Shown: positions 43,201 through 51,212 of the stretch, piece after piece | Layout of the letters: each line of letters opens with the position of its first letter | Position numbering within the stretch: the first letter of the stretch is position 1 | From: Cauispirillum nitrogeniifigens | GTDB taxonomy: Bacteria; Pseudomonadota; Alphaproteobacteria; Rhodospirillales; Rhodospirillaceae | Assembly: GCF_049800675.1 (NCBI RefSeq) | Contig: NZ_JBLOOT010000006.1 | Location: forward strand, 124,001 to 188,000 | Reading direction: 5' to 3' | DNA: 64,000 bases | The notes under the pieces: generated by a model | The model's database searches: none | Told to the model about the DNA's origin: nothing | What the model saw: the letters and a program-made list of their open reading frames with translations, nothing else | Program-made: the position numbers and the translations under genes

Positions 43201-43290
43201 CGCGTTGTCCTTTCGTGCATGATCAAGCTCCCGCTGACTGGGTAACAGGAGTACAGGATTGGTTCCAGGGCGACGGTGCGGCGAGGGGCC

Positions 43291-44046
43291 TCAGCGCGGC
43301 GGTGGCGGTGGCACGCACCGGCCATCGGGGCCGTGGGCATGGTCGTGGTGGTGGGTGTAGACGGCCAGTTGCCCGGCCACCTCGCGGCCGAACAGGGACT
43401 GATAGCGCGGGTCGCGGCTGACGTCGTGGGGATGGCCGGTGCAGCAGACATGGCGGTTCAGGCACACCACCGTGTCGGTGGCCCCCATCACCACATGCAG
43501 GTCGTGGGACACCATCAGCACCCCGCAGCGCTGGTCGCGGCGGATGTCGCCGATCAGGCGGTACAGTTCGGCCATGCCGCCGACGTCCACGCCCTGCGTC
43601 GGTTCGTCGAGCAGCAGCAGGTGCGGCCGGCGCAGCAGCGCGCGGGCCAGGACGGCGCGCTGCAACTCGCCCCCCGACAGCCGCGATACCTGGGCCTCGG
43701 CACGGTCGGCAATGCCCACGCGGTCCAGGGCGGTGCGGGCGGCCTGCGGGTCGCGGTTGCCCGACAGGCCGAGGAAGCCGCGCACGGTCAGCGGCAGGAT
43801 GGGATCGACGTGCAGGCGCTGCGGCACGTAGCCGACCCGCAGGCCGGGCCGCCGCTCCACGCTGCCGGCGTCCGCCCGGTCCAGGCCCATCAACACGCGC
43901 AGCAGCGTCGTCTTGCCGGCGCCGTTGGGGCCGACGATGGTGACGATCTCACCATCGGCGACATCCAGGTCGACGGCGTCGAGCAGGAGGGTGCCGTCGC
44001 GGCGCAGGGTGACGCCGCGCGCCGCCAGCAGGGGAGGAGCGGTCAT
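43291..44046 (-). CDS. znuC: Zinc ABC transporter ATP-binding protein
   Basis: A 251-residue ABC ATPase. Walker A is VGPNGAGKTTLL, the signature is SRLSGGELQRAVLARALL, Walker B is LLLDEPTQGVD, and the H-loop His is in MVSHDL. The C-terminus carries a His-rich tail (HHHDHAH) plus CLNRHVCCTGHP, fitting zinc. The start overlaps the zur stop (ATGA). The genes for the permease ZnuB and binding protein ZnuA are not here; downstream lies the lectin-like gene. Confidence 0.93.
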   Translation of the reverse strand: MTAPPLLAARGVTLRRDGTLLLDAVDLDVADGEIVTIVGPNGAGKTTLLRVLMGLDRADAGSVERRPGLRVGYVPQRLHVDPILPLTVRGFLGLSGNRDPQAARTALDRVGIADRAEAQVSRLSGGELQRAVLARALLRRPHLLLLDEPTQGVDVGGMAELYRLIGDIRRDQRCGVLMVSHDLHVVMGATDTVVCLNRHVCCTGHPHDVSRDPRYQSLFGREVAGQLAVYTHHHDHAHGPDGRCVPPPPPR

Positions 44047-44567
44047 CGCGCCGCCGCCCCGGTCGCGTCGGCGTGGGCGCAGGCGCGGCAGCGGCCGGCG
44101 ATCTCCACCACCGGCGCTTCGAGCAGGAAACCGGCCTCGTCGGCGGCGGCGGCCAGATCGCGGGCCAGACGCTCGTCGCGCAGTTCCACCGCCACGCCGC
44201 AGTCGCGGCAGATCAGGAACTGCGCGGCATGCGCCTCGCCGCCCAGGCTGCACCCGACAAAGGCGTTGATGCTGGTCAGGCGATGCACCAGGCCATGGCT
44301 TTCCAGGAACGACAGCGCCCGGTAGACCAGCGGCGGCGCCGACCCCCAGCCTTCCTCGGCCAGCTTGCCCAGCAGGTCATAGGCCCCCACCGGCTTGTGG
44401 TCGCCCCAGATCAGTTCCAGCACCCGCCGGCGGATGGGTGTCAGGCGGGCTCCGCTGGCCTTGCACGCCTGCTCAGCGCGGTCGAGGGCGGCGTCCAGGC
44501 AGCGCCCATGGTCATGGGGGGCTGCCACCCGCGCGAAGGGGTCGGCGGCGGCCGGGGAACGGGCCAT
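44043..44567 (-). CDS. zur: Zinc uptake regulator Zur (Fur superfamily)
   Basis: A 174-residue regulator. The winged-helix part shows LTPIRRRVLELIW and APPLVYRALSFLESHGLVHRL. The metal domain has CRDCG and, near the C-terminus, CRAC, the usual CxxC pairs of structural zinc. It is the first gene of zur-znuC. The ATG at 44567 is preferred because GGAGGAAGC precedes it; the frame is open 28 codons upstream. A dyad matching a Zur box lies 18 bases upstream. Confidence 0.92.
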   Translation of the reverse strand: MARSPAAADPFARVAAPHDHGRCLDAALDRAEQACKASGARLTPIRRRVLELIWGDHKPVGAYDLLGKLAEEGWGSAPPLVYRALSFLESHGLVHRLTSINAFVGCSLGGEAHAAQFLICRDCGVAVELRDERLARDLAAAADEAGFLLEAPVVEIAGRCRACAHADATGAAAR

Positions 44568-44584
44568 GCTTCCTCCAAAGGTCC

Positions 44585-44599
44585 TGTTATGCTGTAACA
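44585..44599. promoter_or_regulatory. Zur-box-like operator upstream of zur
   Basis: TGTTATGCTGTAACA is a dyad (TGTTA-N5-TAACA) extended by an AT on the far side (GTAACATTA). It resembles alphaproteobacterial Zur sites and lies between zur and the divergent small secreted protein gene, so zur-znuC is probably autoregulated. Confidence 0.6.
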
Positions 44600-44688
44600 T
44601 TAGGATGCGGAGGCGGCGCCGTCGAGGGAACTTTCCCGCGCCGCCCGTCACCCACTGTCACAGCCCCGAACCCGCAGGGAGAGTCCCC

Positions 44689-44934
44689 ATGACCCGCCGC
44701 CGCCTGTCCCTTCTGATCGCCGCCGGCCTGCTGGCCTCCGTCGCCGTTCCCGCCGTCGCCGCCACCTGCATCGAATCCGTCAGCGGCGGCATCGGCGGGT
44801 CGGGCTTCCTGGGCGGCCCGCGCACCACCATGGAACTGCCCCGTGGCGGTGAGATGGGCGTCATCGTGTGCAAGGAAGGCACGCTGCGGCAGGTGTTCTC
44901 CGCCACCAACGCGGGGATGTTCGTCTGCGAGTAG
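44689..44934 (+). CDS. Small secreted protein of unknown function
   Basis: An 81-residue protein with a clear signal peptide (Arg-rich start, hydrophobic core, cleavage near VAAT, residue 25). The mature 55 residues contain three Cys (ATCIES, VIVCKE, FVCE) and a glycine-rich stretch (GGIGGSGFLGGPR). AGGGAGAG precedes the ATG. I do not recognise the family. It is divergent from zur, with the Zur-box-like site between, so zinc control is possible. Confidence 0.6.
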   Translation: MTRRRLSLLIAAGLLASVAVPAVAATCIESVSGGIGGSGFLGGPRTTMELPRGGEMGVIVCKEGTLRQVFSATNAGMFVCE

Positions 44935-44944
44935 GCTGGACCGT

Positions 44945-45370
44945 TTACCGGCCGAGCTGCCGCCATTTGTCGAAGCTGCGGCCGGCGGTGTAGCCGGTGT
45001 AGCCGGCGCCGAACAGCCACCACATCGGTTCGGGGATGGCGGCCAGCCACGCCCGCATGCCCTCGGCCACCGCCCGCGCCAGATCGGCGTCGACGGCCGA
45101 CAGCGCGCCCATGGGCACGGCCGCCAGGATCATCGCGTACATCAGATAGAGAAAGGTGGGGCGGGCGCGGCTGGTCCAGGGATCGGCGCTGCCGGCCTCG
45201 GCCAGGATGGCGCTCATCTGCTGGGCGGCCTCGGCCAGGCGCTGCTGACCGGCCTGGTCGAGCAGCTTGCGCCGCGCCTCGGCGCGTTCCTCGTCGCTGG
45301 TGAACAGGCCGTCGATCAGCGACAGCAGCGGGCCGGCGACGCCGGTGATGGCGGTGCTCAGAGGGGTCAT
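44945..45370 (-). CDS. Three-TM holin of the gene-transfer-agent type
   Basis: A 141-residue protein. An N-terminal hydrophobic segment (ITGVAGPLLSLIDGLF) and two C-terminal membrane helices (PTFLYLMYAMILAAVP and EPMWWLFGAGYTGYTAGRS) flank a charged helical region. This is the layout of the GTA_holin_3TM family, found in gene transfer agents and prophages of alphaproteobacteria. The ATG overlaps the stop of the upstream small gene (ATGA). No capsid, tail or lysin gene is nearby. Confidence 0.75.
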   Translation of the reverse strand: MTPLSTAITGVAGPLLSLIDGLFTSDEERAEARRKLLDQAGQQRLAEAAQQMSAILAEAGSADPWTSRARPTFLYLMYAMILAAVPMGALSAVDADLARAVAEGMRAWLAAIPEPMWWLFGAGYTGYTAGRSFDKWRQLGR

Positions 45371-45576
45371 GACAGGGCCTTTCGCGGGGGGGAAGGGGTG
45401 GGGGGGGCGGCAAGGCGGGCGGCGACCCAGGCGTCGCGCCGGGCCTCCCGCTCCGTGCGGCTCCAGTACCAGGGCGGCAGGGTGTCGTGGGCAATCTCCA
45501 TCTGCTCTTCCCACTGGCGACGCAGGGCGTCGCGTTCAAGGGATTGGCGACGTAACCGATCGCGTTCGTCGCTCAT
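45367..45576 (-). CDS. Small charged protein of the holin mini-operon
   Basis: A 69-residue protein, strongly charged and helical (DERDRLRRQSLERDALRRQWEE), then TLPPWYWSRTEREARRDAW. No known family is recognised. It overlaps both neighbours by four bases (ATGA at each junction), which supports it as a real gene. It could be a phage-type accessory or head-completion fragment; that is only a guess. Confidence 0.6.
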   Translation of the reverse strand: MSDERDRLRRQSLERDALRRQWEEQMEIAHDTLPPWYWSRTEREARRDAWVAARLAAPPTPSPPRKALS

Positions 45577-45797
45577 GCGGCGGCCAGGCGGGAGACGGCG
45601 GCGACCAGGGCGCGCAACTGCGCCGCCGCCCGTTCCGGCGGCAGGTGGCAGGCGGCGCGATGCTCCGCGCAGTAGGGCGATCCGGGATGCTGCGGCTTCT
45701 GGCAGTAGTGCCAGTCCAGTCCCGGCGGGTCGCCATGGACATAACGGCAGCCGACGGGGTCCTTGGGGTGAGGGGTGGTGCGGGCGCGGTGCGGCAT
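45573..45797 (-). CDS. GcrA-like small zinc-binding protein
   Basis: A 74-residue protein. Cys17, Cys32, Cys43 and His46 form a likely zinc site in the arrangement GCRYVHGDP, HYCQKP, GSPYCAEH. This matches the C-terminal motif of the alphaproteobacterial cell-cycle regulator GcrA (CRWPIGDP...FCG...YCxxH), but the N-terminal DNA-binding part of GcrA is missing. AAGGAGAAAAC precedes the ATG at 45797. It is the first gene of a three-gene overlapping operon ending in the holin. Confidence 0.65.
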   Translation of the reverse strand: MPHRARTTPHPKDPVGCRYVHGDPPGLDWHYCQKPQHPGSPYCAEHRAACHLPPERAAAQLRALVAAVSRLAAA

Positions 45798-46134
45798 GTT
45801 TTCTCCTTATTGCGGTATAAATGCCTTTCAATGGGCATGCGCCGACCGCTCCCCAGCGCTCTACGTGGAGGCGGTTCCAAAATCTGGTGCGTGTGCCGAA
45901 TGTTCTTGTAACGTTCCGCGTGTGGCGGAGTCAAGCTGCAAAATGCCGCGACGAGGCATATGAGGAAAAAAGGATAGGCCCCTAAGGAGCCGGTTGCCAC
46001 CGCAAAGACCCGCCAGCACTCTTCAAAGGGAAGACGTGGAGCGCCGCGCGCCGGCCGCCAAGAGCCGCCGCCCCCAGGAAAGCCAGAGGGGCCGGTAAAG
46101 TTGCCCCACGAAAAAACTTTTAGGGAGGAAGCGC
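45798..46134. other. 337-base divergent intergenic region
   Basis: This separates the GcrA-like mini-operon from the SoxXA fusion gene. Near its left end GCATGCCCATTG with CAATGGGCATGC-like sequence (45823-45842) forms a partial dyad. The right part ends with TTTAGGGAGGAAGCGC, the ribosome site of the cytochrome. It is less GC-rich than its surroundings around 45880-45980. I found no RNA gene or convincing short ORF. Confidence 0.5.
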
Positions 46135-47358
46135 ATGATGCGTCATGCCGTACTTGCCATCGCGATGGTCGCGGCGGCTGTTGGTGTGGGCGCCCCGGCC
46201 ATGGCCGAGGCCCCGCTGTCCGTTGATACCCCCGCCTACAAGGAGCCGTGGGCTCGCTACAAGGGTTGGCCGCAGGACGACTGGAAGTTCAACACCCTGC
46301 GCGAGACGTTGTCGCCGCCGGCCCCGACCGCCGCCCGCAAGATCGAGGGTGAGATCACCGGCGACGCCGCCAAGGGCAAGGAACTGGCCTTCGACCGCCG
46401 GCGCGGCGGATCGTGCGTGGCCTGCCACATCATGGGCAGCGGCGAACTGCCGGGTAGCGTCGGCCCGGACCTGTCCGAGGTGGGCACCTGGGGCCGCACC
46501 GACGAGGAGCTGTTCAACTCCGTCTTCGACCGCCGCGTCTACAACCCCGAAACGGTGATGCCGCCGTGGGGCACGCACGGGGTCTTCACCGACGCGGAAA
46601 TCCGCGACATCGTCGCCTTCCTCAAGTCGCTGAAGAAGCCGGCCAGCTACAAGACCGACCTCGACAATCCGGCCAAGCGCCCGGAGCCGGTGGAGGACCG
46701 CGACAACCTCGATCCCTTCGTCAACCCGGCCGCCGAGATCATCGACGAAACCGGCCCCGCCACCTACGCCAAGGCCGGAGCCAACGGCAAGGCGTGCGCC
46801 TCCTGCCACCAGGATGCCGCGGCGTTCAAGGGCTGGGCCGCCAAGATGCCCCGCTGGGAGCCGCGCCTGAACAAGATCCTGGGCGTCGAGGAGTTCCTCG
46901 CCCGCCACGCCAAGGCCACCATGGATGCCAACTGGCTGATGCAGGGGCCGGAGAACACCGCCCTGGCCGTCTACATGCGGGTGCTGTCCAACGGTGAGCC
47001 GATCAACCCCGACCTGACTTCCCCCGAGGCCACCGCCGCCCTGGCGCGGGCCGAGGAGATGACCCACCGCAAGATCGGCCAGCTCAACCTGGCGTGCGTC
47101 GACTGCCACCAGACCGCCGCCAAGACGTGGATTCGCGGTCAGTGGCTGGGCGAGTTCAAGGGCCAGATGCCGCACTTCCCGACCTGGCGCACCAGCCGTC
47201 AGGAGGTGTGGGACATCCGCAAGCGCTTCCAGTGGTGCGGCGTGGCCATCCGTGCCAACGAACTGACCCCCGACGCGCCGGAATACGGCGACCTGGAACT
47301 GTTCCTGACCAAGGCCAACCAGGGGCTGCCGCTGAACGCGCCGGGCATTCGCCACTGA
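46135..47358 (+). CDS. SoxX-SoxA fusion: three-heme c-type cytochrome
   Basis: A 407-residue exported cytochrome with a signal peptide ending near AMAE (residue 25). Three heme motifs are visible: CVACH, CASCH and CVDCH. The first domain (about residues 70-180) reads as SoxX (GELPGSVGPDLSEVG, then VMPPWG as distal Met ligand). The second (about 210-407) reads as SoxA, with GQWLGEFKGQMPHFP, the RFQWCGVAIRA segment holding the conserved active-site/heme-ligand Cys, and the LNAPGIRH end. SoxXA starts thiosulfate oxidation by attaching it to SoxYZ; no soxYZ, soxB or soxCD is here. GGGAGGAAG precedes two adjacent ATGs. Confidence 0.82.
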   Translation: MMRHAVLAIAMVAAAVGVGAPAMAEAPLSVDTPAYKEPWARYKGWPQDDWKFNTLRETLSPPAPTAARKIEGEITGDAAKGKELAFDRRRGGSCVACHIMGSGELPGSVGPDLSEVGTWGRTDEELFNSVFDRRVYNPETVMPPWGTHGVFTDAEIRDIVAFLKSLKKPASYKTDLDNPAKRPEPVEDRDNLDPFVNPAAEIIDETGPATYAKAGANGKACASCHQDAAAFKGWAAKMPRWEPRLNKILGVEEFLARHAKATMDANWLMQGPENTALAVYMRVLSNGEPINPDLTSPEATAALARAEEMTHRKIGQLNLACVDCHQTAAKTWIRGQWLGEFKGQMPHFPTWRTSRQEVWDIRKRFQWCGVAIRANELTPDAPEYGDLELFLTKANQGLPLNAPGIRH

Positions 47359-47390
47359 TCCACCCCATCCCACCCCACCAGTGTCAATCG

Positions 47391-47422
47391 ACGGCCGGGC
47401 CCTGTGCCCGGCCGTTTTCTTT
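47391..47422 (+). terminator. Rho-independent terminator after the SoxXA fusion gene
   Basis: ACGGCCGGGC (47391-47400) pairs perfectly with GCCCGGCCGT (47406-47415) around CCTGT and is followed by TTTCTTT. Confidence 0.88.
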
Positions 47423-47713
47423 GGGCGACTCTATCCACTCGGAATCGGTAGGAGGGGCGTGACCTGAAAGTGGTTGGTATTCTCTAAGGGGGAGGACTGA
47501 TTTCAGGTTTGCGAAGTTTTCGTTCGTTATTGTTCTTTTCGTTCGCAAAATCGTAAGAAATAAAAGCGGAAATATGGTGGTGGGATATTATCCGTGAGGC
47601 AATAATAAGGCGCCAAATGGGTAGGTAATTGTTAAGGAATAGAGCTGAAGGTTCGGTTCGTCGACGCGGCCCATTTCCCGCCGCGCCCCACTGCAAGGAA
47701 CCGGACCAAGGCC
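47423..47713 (+). promoter_or_regulatory. AT-rich promoter region of the type I secretion operon
   Basis: The roughly 290-base gap contains an unusually AT-rich tract (about 47500-47645) for this genome, with CGTTCGTTATTGTTC followed by TTTTCGTTCG as a short direct repeat, ATAAAAGCGG, and GATATTATCC. Several -10-like hexamers occur, but no single promoter can be fixed. The final CTGCAAGGAACCGGACCA before the start resembles the leader of the sugar transferase gene at 57634-57649 (GGCAAGGAACCGCACCA). Confidence 0.45.
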
Positions 47714-49540
47714 ATGACACGGACCAAGGACGACCATTTCAAACAGGTATGGAAGAAGTGTCGCCGAGCGCTGCTCGGCGCGGGATTCTTCAGCCTGTTC
47801 GTCAACCTGCTGCAACTCGTCATCCCCCTGTACATGATGCAGGTGTTCGACCGCGTGCTCGCCAGCGGCTCCATGCCGACGCTGGTGTATCTGTCGCTGA
47901 TCGCCGTCACCGCGCTGGTGGCCATGGCGGCGCTGGACATGGTGCGCAGCCGCATCGCCAACCGCGCCGGCTCGTGGTTTGAAAGCACGCTGGCCGCCCC
48001 GGTGTTCACCACCGGCCTGAACCGCTCGCTGGACCGCCGCCAGGCGCCGGCCGACGCCACCCGCGACCTGGGGACCGTGCGCGGTTTCCTGACCAGTCCG
48101 GGGCTGTTCTCCCTGCTCGATGCCCCGTGGGTGCCGCCGTACCTGCTGGTGGTGTTCGTCCTGCATCCCGTGCTGGGGGCTGTCGCCACCGCCGGTGCCG
48201 TGGTGCTGGTTGTCCTCGCCCTGCTCAACGAGCTGCTGACCCGCAAGCTCCTGCGCGAAGCCTCCGGCGTGCAGCGCGAGGCCGCCAACCGCGCCACCGC
48301 CGTCCTGCGCCATCCCGAAGCCGTCGACGCCATGGGCATGACCCCGGCCGTCGCCCGCCGCTGGGCCACCCTCAATGACAGCGCCCTGGACATCCATGGC
48401 CGCGCCACCGACCGTTCCGCGCTGATCAGCGCCATCTCGAAGTTCGTCCGCATGGGCGTGCAGCTCGCCATCCTGGGTGTCGGCGCGGCTCTGGTTGTGA
48501 ACCAGGAGCTGACCGCGGGCGCCATGATCGCCGGCTCCATCCTCATGGGCCGCGCCCTGGCCCCCGTCGAGCAGGCCATCGGCGGCTGGAAGACCCTGAT
48601 CATGGCCCAGCAGTCCCTGGAACGCCTGCGCGACCTGTTCAAGGACGCTCCGCAGCGCGGCGAAGGCATGACCCTGCCGGCCCCGCGCGGCGACCTGGCG
48701 GTGGAGAACGTCAGCCTGACCTTCCCGTCGACCAAGCGCCCGGTCCTGAAGGGCGTGTCCTTCGCCCTGGACGCCGGCACCGCCCTGGCCGTCACCGGCC
48801 CGTCCGCCGCCGGCAAGTCGGCCCTGGCCCGCCTGATCATCGGCACCTGGAAGCCCAGCACCGGCGTGGTGCGCCTCGACGGCGGCGACGTCTATGCCTG
48901 GGACCGCACCCAGTTCGGCCGCCACGTCGGCTACCTGCCCCAGGACATCGAGCTGTACGGCGGCACCGTGCGCGAGAACATCGCCCGCATGGACCCCATG
49001 GCCGACCCCATGGCCGTGGTCGAGGCCGCCAAGATCGCCGACTGCCACGACATGATCCTGCGCCTGCCCGAAGGCTATGACACCCAGGTCGGCGAGGCCG
49101 GCGTGGTCCTGTCGGGCGGCCAGCGCCAGCGCATCGCCCTGGCCCGCGCCGTCTACGGCAACCCGCGCCTGGTGGTCCTGGACGAGCCCGACAGCAACCT
49201 CGACCGCGCCGGCGAGGAGTCCCTGCTGCGCGCCATCAAGAACATGAAGGACCGCGGCGCCACCGTGCTGGTTATCGCCCACCGCAGCGGCGTCCTCAAG
49301 GTGGTCGACAAGGTCCTGCTGCTGCGGGATGGCGAAGTCGAGATGTTCGAGCACGCCGCCCGCGCCTTTGGCCGCATGGCCGCCGGCATCGCCGAGCGCG
49401 CCGCCTCCGCCCCGGCCAATGACGAGCCCGCCGCCGCCCCCGGTGCCGCTTCCGGCGCCGCCATCGGCAGCGACCCGGCCGCCGCCATCACCGGTCGCCC
49501 GGTGCCCGCCACCGTCCGCCGCATCAGCGGCGCGGCTTGA
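47714..49540 (+). CDS. Type I secretion ABC transporter, PrtD/PrsD-like
   Basis: A 608-residue fused permease/ATPase. The membrane domain (about residues 20-300) is followed by the ATPase domain with Walker A GPSAAGKSA near residue 362, LPQDIELYGGTVRENI, the signature VVLSGGQRQRIALARA, Walker B LVVLDEPDSNLD and H-loop IAHR. It has no C39 peptidase, matching the PrtD/HasD/PrsD group that exports unprocessed proteins with C-terminal signals. A low-complexity Ala/Pro tail follows the ATPase. It is coupled to a HlyD-type gene and the probable cargo gene; a TolC gene is not in the window. Confidence 0.95.
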   Translation: MTRTKDDHFKQVWKKCRRALLGAGFFSLFVNLLQLVIPLYMMQVFDRVLASGSMPTLVYLSLIAVTALVAMAALDMVRSRIANRAGSWFESTLAAPVFTTGLNRSLDRRQAPADATRDLGTVRGFLTSPGLFSLLDAPWVPPYLLVVFVLHPVLGAVATAGAVVLVVLALLNELLTRKLLREASGVQREAANRATAVLRHPEAVDAMGMTPAVARRWATLNDSALDIHGRATDRSALISAISKFVRMGVQLAILGVGAALVVNQELTAGAMIAGSILMGRALAPVEQAIGGWKTLIMAQQSLERLRDLFKDAPQRGEGMTLPAPRGDLAVENVSLTFPSTKRPVLKGVSFALDAGTALAVTGPSAAGKSALARLIIGTWKPSTGVVRLDGGDVYAWDRTQFGRHVGYLPQDIELYGGTVRENIARMDPMADPMAVVEAAKIADCHDMILRLPEGYDTQVGEAGVVLSGGQRQRIALARAVYGNPRLVVLDEPDSNLDRAGEESLLRAIKNMKDRGATVLVIAHRSGVLKVVDKVLLLRDGEVEMFEHAARAFGRMAAGIAERAASAPANDEPAAAPGAASGAAIGSDPAAAITGRPVPATVRRISGAA

Positions 49541-49554
49541 GGGAGGACCGCGAG

Positions 49555-50961
49555 ATGAAGACCCCCGAGATGAAGACTCCCGACAAGACTCCCGGTCCCG
49601 TCATCCTGACGCCGCAGAAGAAGGACACCGCCCTTCAGGCCCTGATCAAGCGCTTCGCCGGCCGCGAGCAGGCCGACGCCCCGCCGACCCGCGCCGCCTT
49701 CCGCGCCGGCGTGGCCATCGTGGTGGTGTTCTTCGGCCTCGGCGGTGCCTGGGCGACTTCCGCCGAGCTGTCGAGCGCGGCCGTCGCCCACGGCCGGGTG
49801 ACGGTGGACACCAACCGCAAGACCGTGCAGCACCTGGAAGGCGGCATCATCCGCACCCTGCACGCCAAGGACGGCGACCGTATTAAGACCGGCGATCCGC
49901 TGATCACCCTCGACGACGCCCAGGCCCGCGCCAACTTCGAGCTTCTGAACGCCCAGTTCATGAGCCTGCGCGCCCAGGAAGCCCGGCTGATCGCCGAGCG
50001 CGACGGCCTGCCGGCCGCCCAGTTCGCCCGCGAACTGCTGGAGGCCCGCGACAATCCCGAAATCGCCCAGGTCATGGAGGGGCAGAAGTCCCTCCTCGAC
50101 AAGCGGCGCCAGGCCCAGGAGACGCGCGCCGCCATCCTCGGCCAGCGCATCGCCCAGCTCACCTCCGAGATCGACAGCCTGACCAGCCAGATCGAAGCCA
50201 CCGACCGGCAGATCAAGCTGATCGGCGACGAGGAGGCCACCGTGCGCGGCCTCGTCGCCAAGGGCCTGGAGCGCAAGCCGCGCCTTCAGGCCCTGGAGCG
50301 GGAAGCCGCGCAGCTCAAGGGCCAGCGCGACGCCCAGGCCGGGGAGATCGCCCGCGCCCGCCAGCAGATCGGTGAGGCCGAGTTCGAGATCATCGGCCTG
50401 GACAACGAGTTCCAGGCCGAGGTCGCCGCCGAGCTGCGCGAGACGCAGACCCGCATCGCCGACCTGCGCGAGCGCCTGTCGGCCGCCGCCGACATCCTCA
50501 AGCGCCAGGTGATCGCCGCGCCCATGGCCGGCGTGGTGGTCAACAGCCAGTACTTCACCCCCGGCGGCGTCATCACCGCGGGCCGGCCCATCCTCGACAT
50601 CGTGCCGCAGGACGACACGCTGATCATCGAGGCCAAGCTGCGCCCGACCGACGTCGACAACGTGCACAAGGGCCTGCCGGCCGAGGTCAACCTGACCGGC
50701 TTCAAGGCCCGCACCACGCCGACCCTCAAGGGCAGCGTCACCTACATCTCGCCCGACAGCCTCACCGACGAGCGCACCGGGCAGCACTACTACACCGCCC
50801 GCGTCGCCATCCCGGCCGACCAGCTTGCGCTGCTCGCCGACCAGACGCTGACACCGGGCATGCCGGCCGACGTCCTGATCGTCACCGGCGAACGGACGGC
50901 CCTGCAATACTTCATGCAGCCGCTGACCGAAAGTTTCCGTGCCGCGTTCCGCGAGTCCTGA
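49555..50961 (+). CDS. Type I secretion membrane-fusion protein, HlyD/PrsE-like
   Basis: A 468-residue adaptor. A single membrane helix (about residues 47-68, GVAIVVVFFGLGGAWA) is followed by a biotinyl-lipoyl half-motif (HLEGGIIRTLHAKDGDRI), a long coiled-coil hairpin (about residues 120-310) and the HlyD C-terminal signature (RPILDIVPQDDTLIIEAKLRPTD). It links the ABC protein to an outer-membrane TolC. The ATG at 49555 follows GAGGGAGG; the frame is open six codons further to the stop of the ABC gene. Confidence 0.95.
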   Translation: MKTPEMKTPDKTPGPVILTPQKKDTALQALIKRFAGREQADAPPTRAAFRAGVAIVVVFFGLGGAWATSAELSSAAVAHGRVTVDTNRKTVQHLEGGIIRTLHAKDGDRIKTGDPLITLDDAQARANFELLNAQFMSLRAQEARLIAERDGLPAAQFARELLEARDNPEIAQVMEGQKSLLDKRRQAQETRAAILGQRIAQLTSEIDSLTSQIEATDRQIKLIGDEEATVRGLVAKGLERKPRLQALEREAAQLKGQRDAQAGEIARARQQIGEAEFEIIGLDNEFQAEVAAELRETQTRIADLRERLSAAADILKRQVIAAPMAGVVVNSQYFTPGGVITAGRPILDIVPQDDTLIIEAKLRPTDVDNVHKGLPAEVNLTGFKARTTPTLKGSVTYISPDSLTDERTGQHYYTARVAIPADQLALLADQTLTPGMPADVLIVTGERTALQYFMQPLTESFRAAFRES

Positions 50962-51040
50962 GTAGTAATTCAGGACAACGAAGTGGAACGCATGTAAATG
51001 CACGAAAGGCTATTAATCATTTGGTAGTCTTTCGAGCAAA

Positions 51041-51083
51041 ATGAACTAACCGTAGGCCTAATTGAGCCACAAAGTTAGTTCAT
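51041..51083. promoter_or_regulatory. 10-bp perfect inverted repeat upstream of the cargo gene
   Basis: ATGAACTAAC (51041-51050) and GTTAGTTCAT (51074-51083) are perfect inverted copies with a 23-base spacer, in an AT-richer part of the 248-base gap after the HlyD-type gene. It may be a regulator site or a hairpin terminating the transporter genes. No U-run follows. Confidence 0.5.
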
Positions 51084-51212
51084 CTTCCTGCCATGCCAGG
51101 GGCGACCTGGTGATCAAGTGTCGGGTCCATCGCGGCCAAAGACTTCACCGTGCTGGGGAGCTGGTGAGGACGGCGGAGCGGGCATCGGAACCCGGCAACA
51201 CAGGAGACCATG

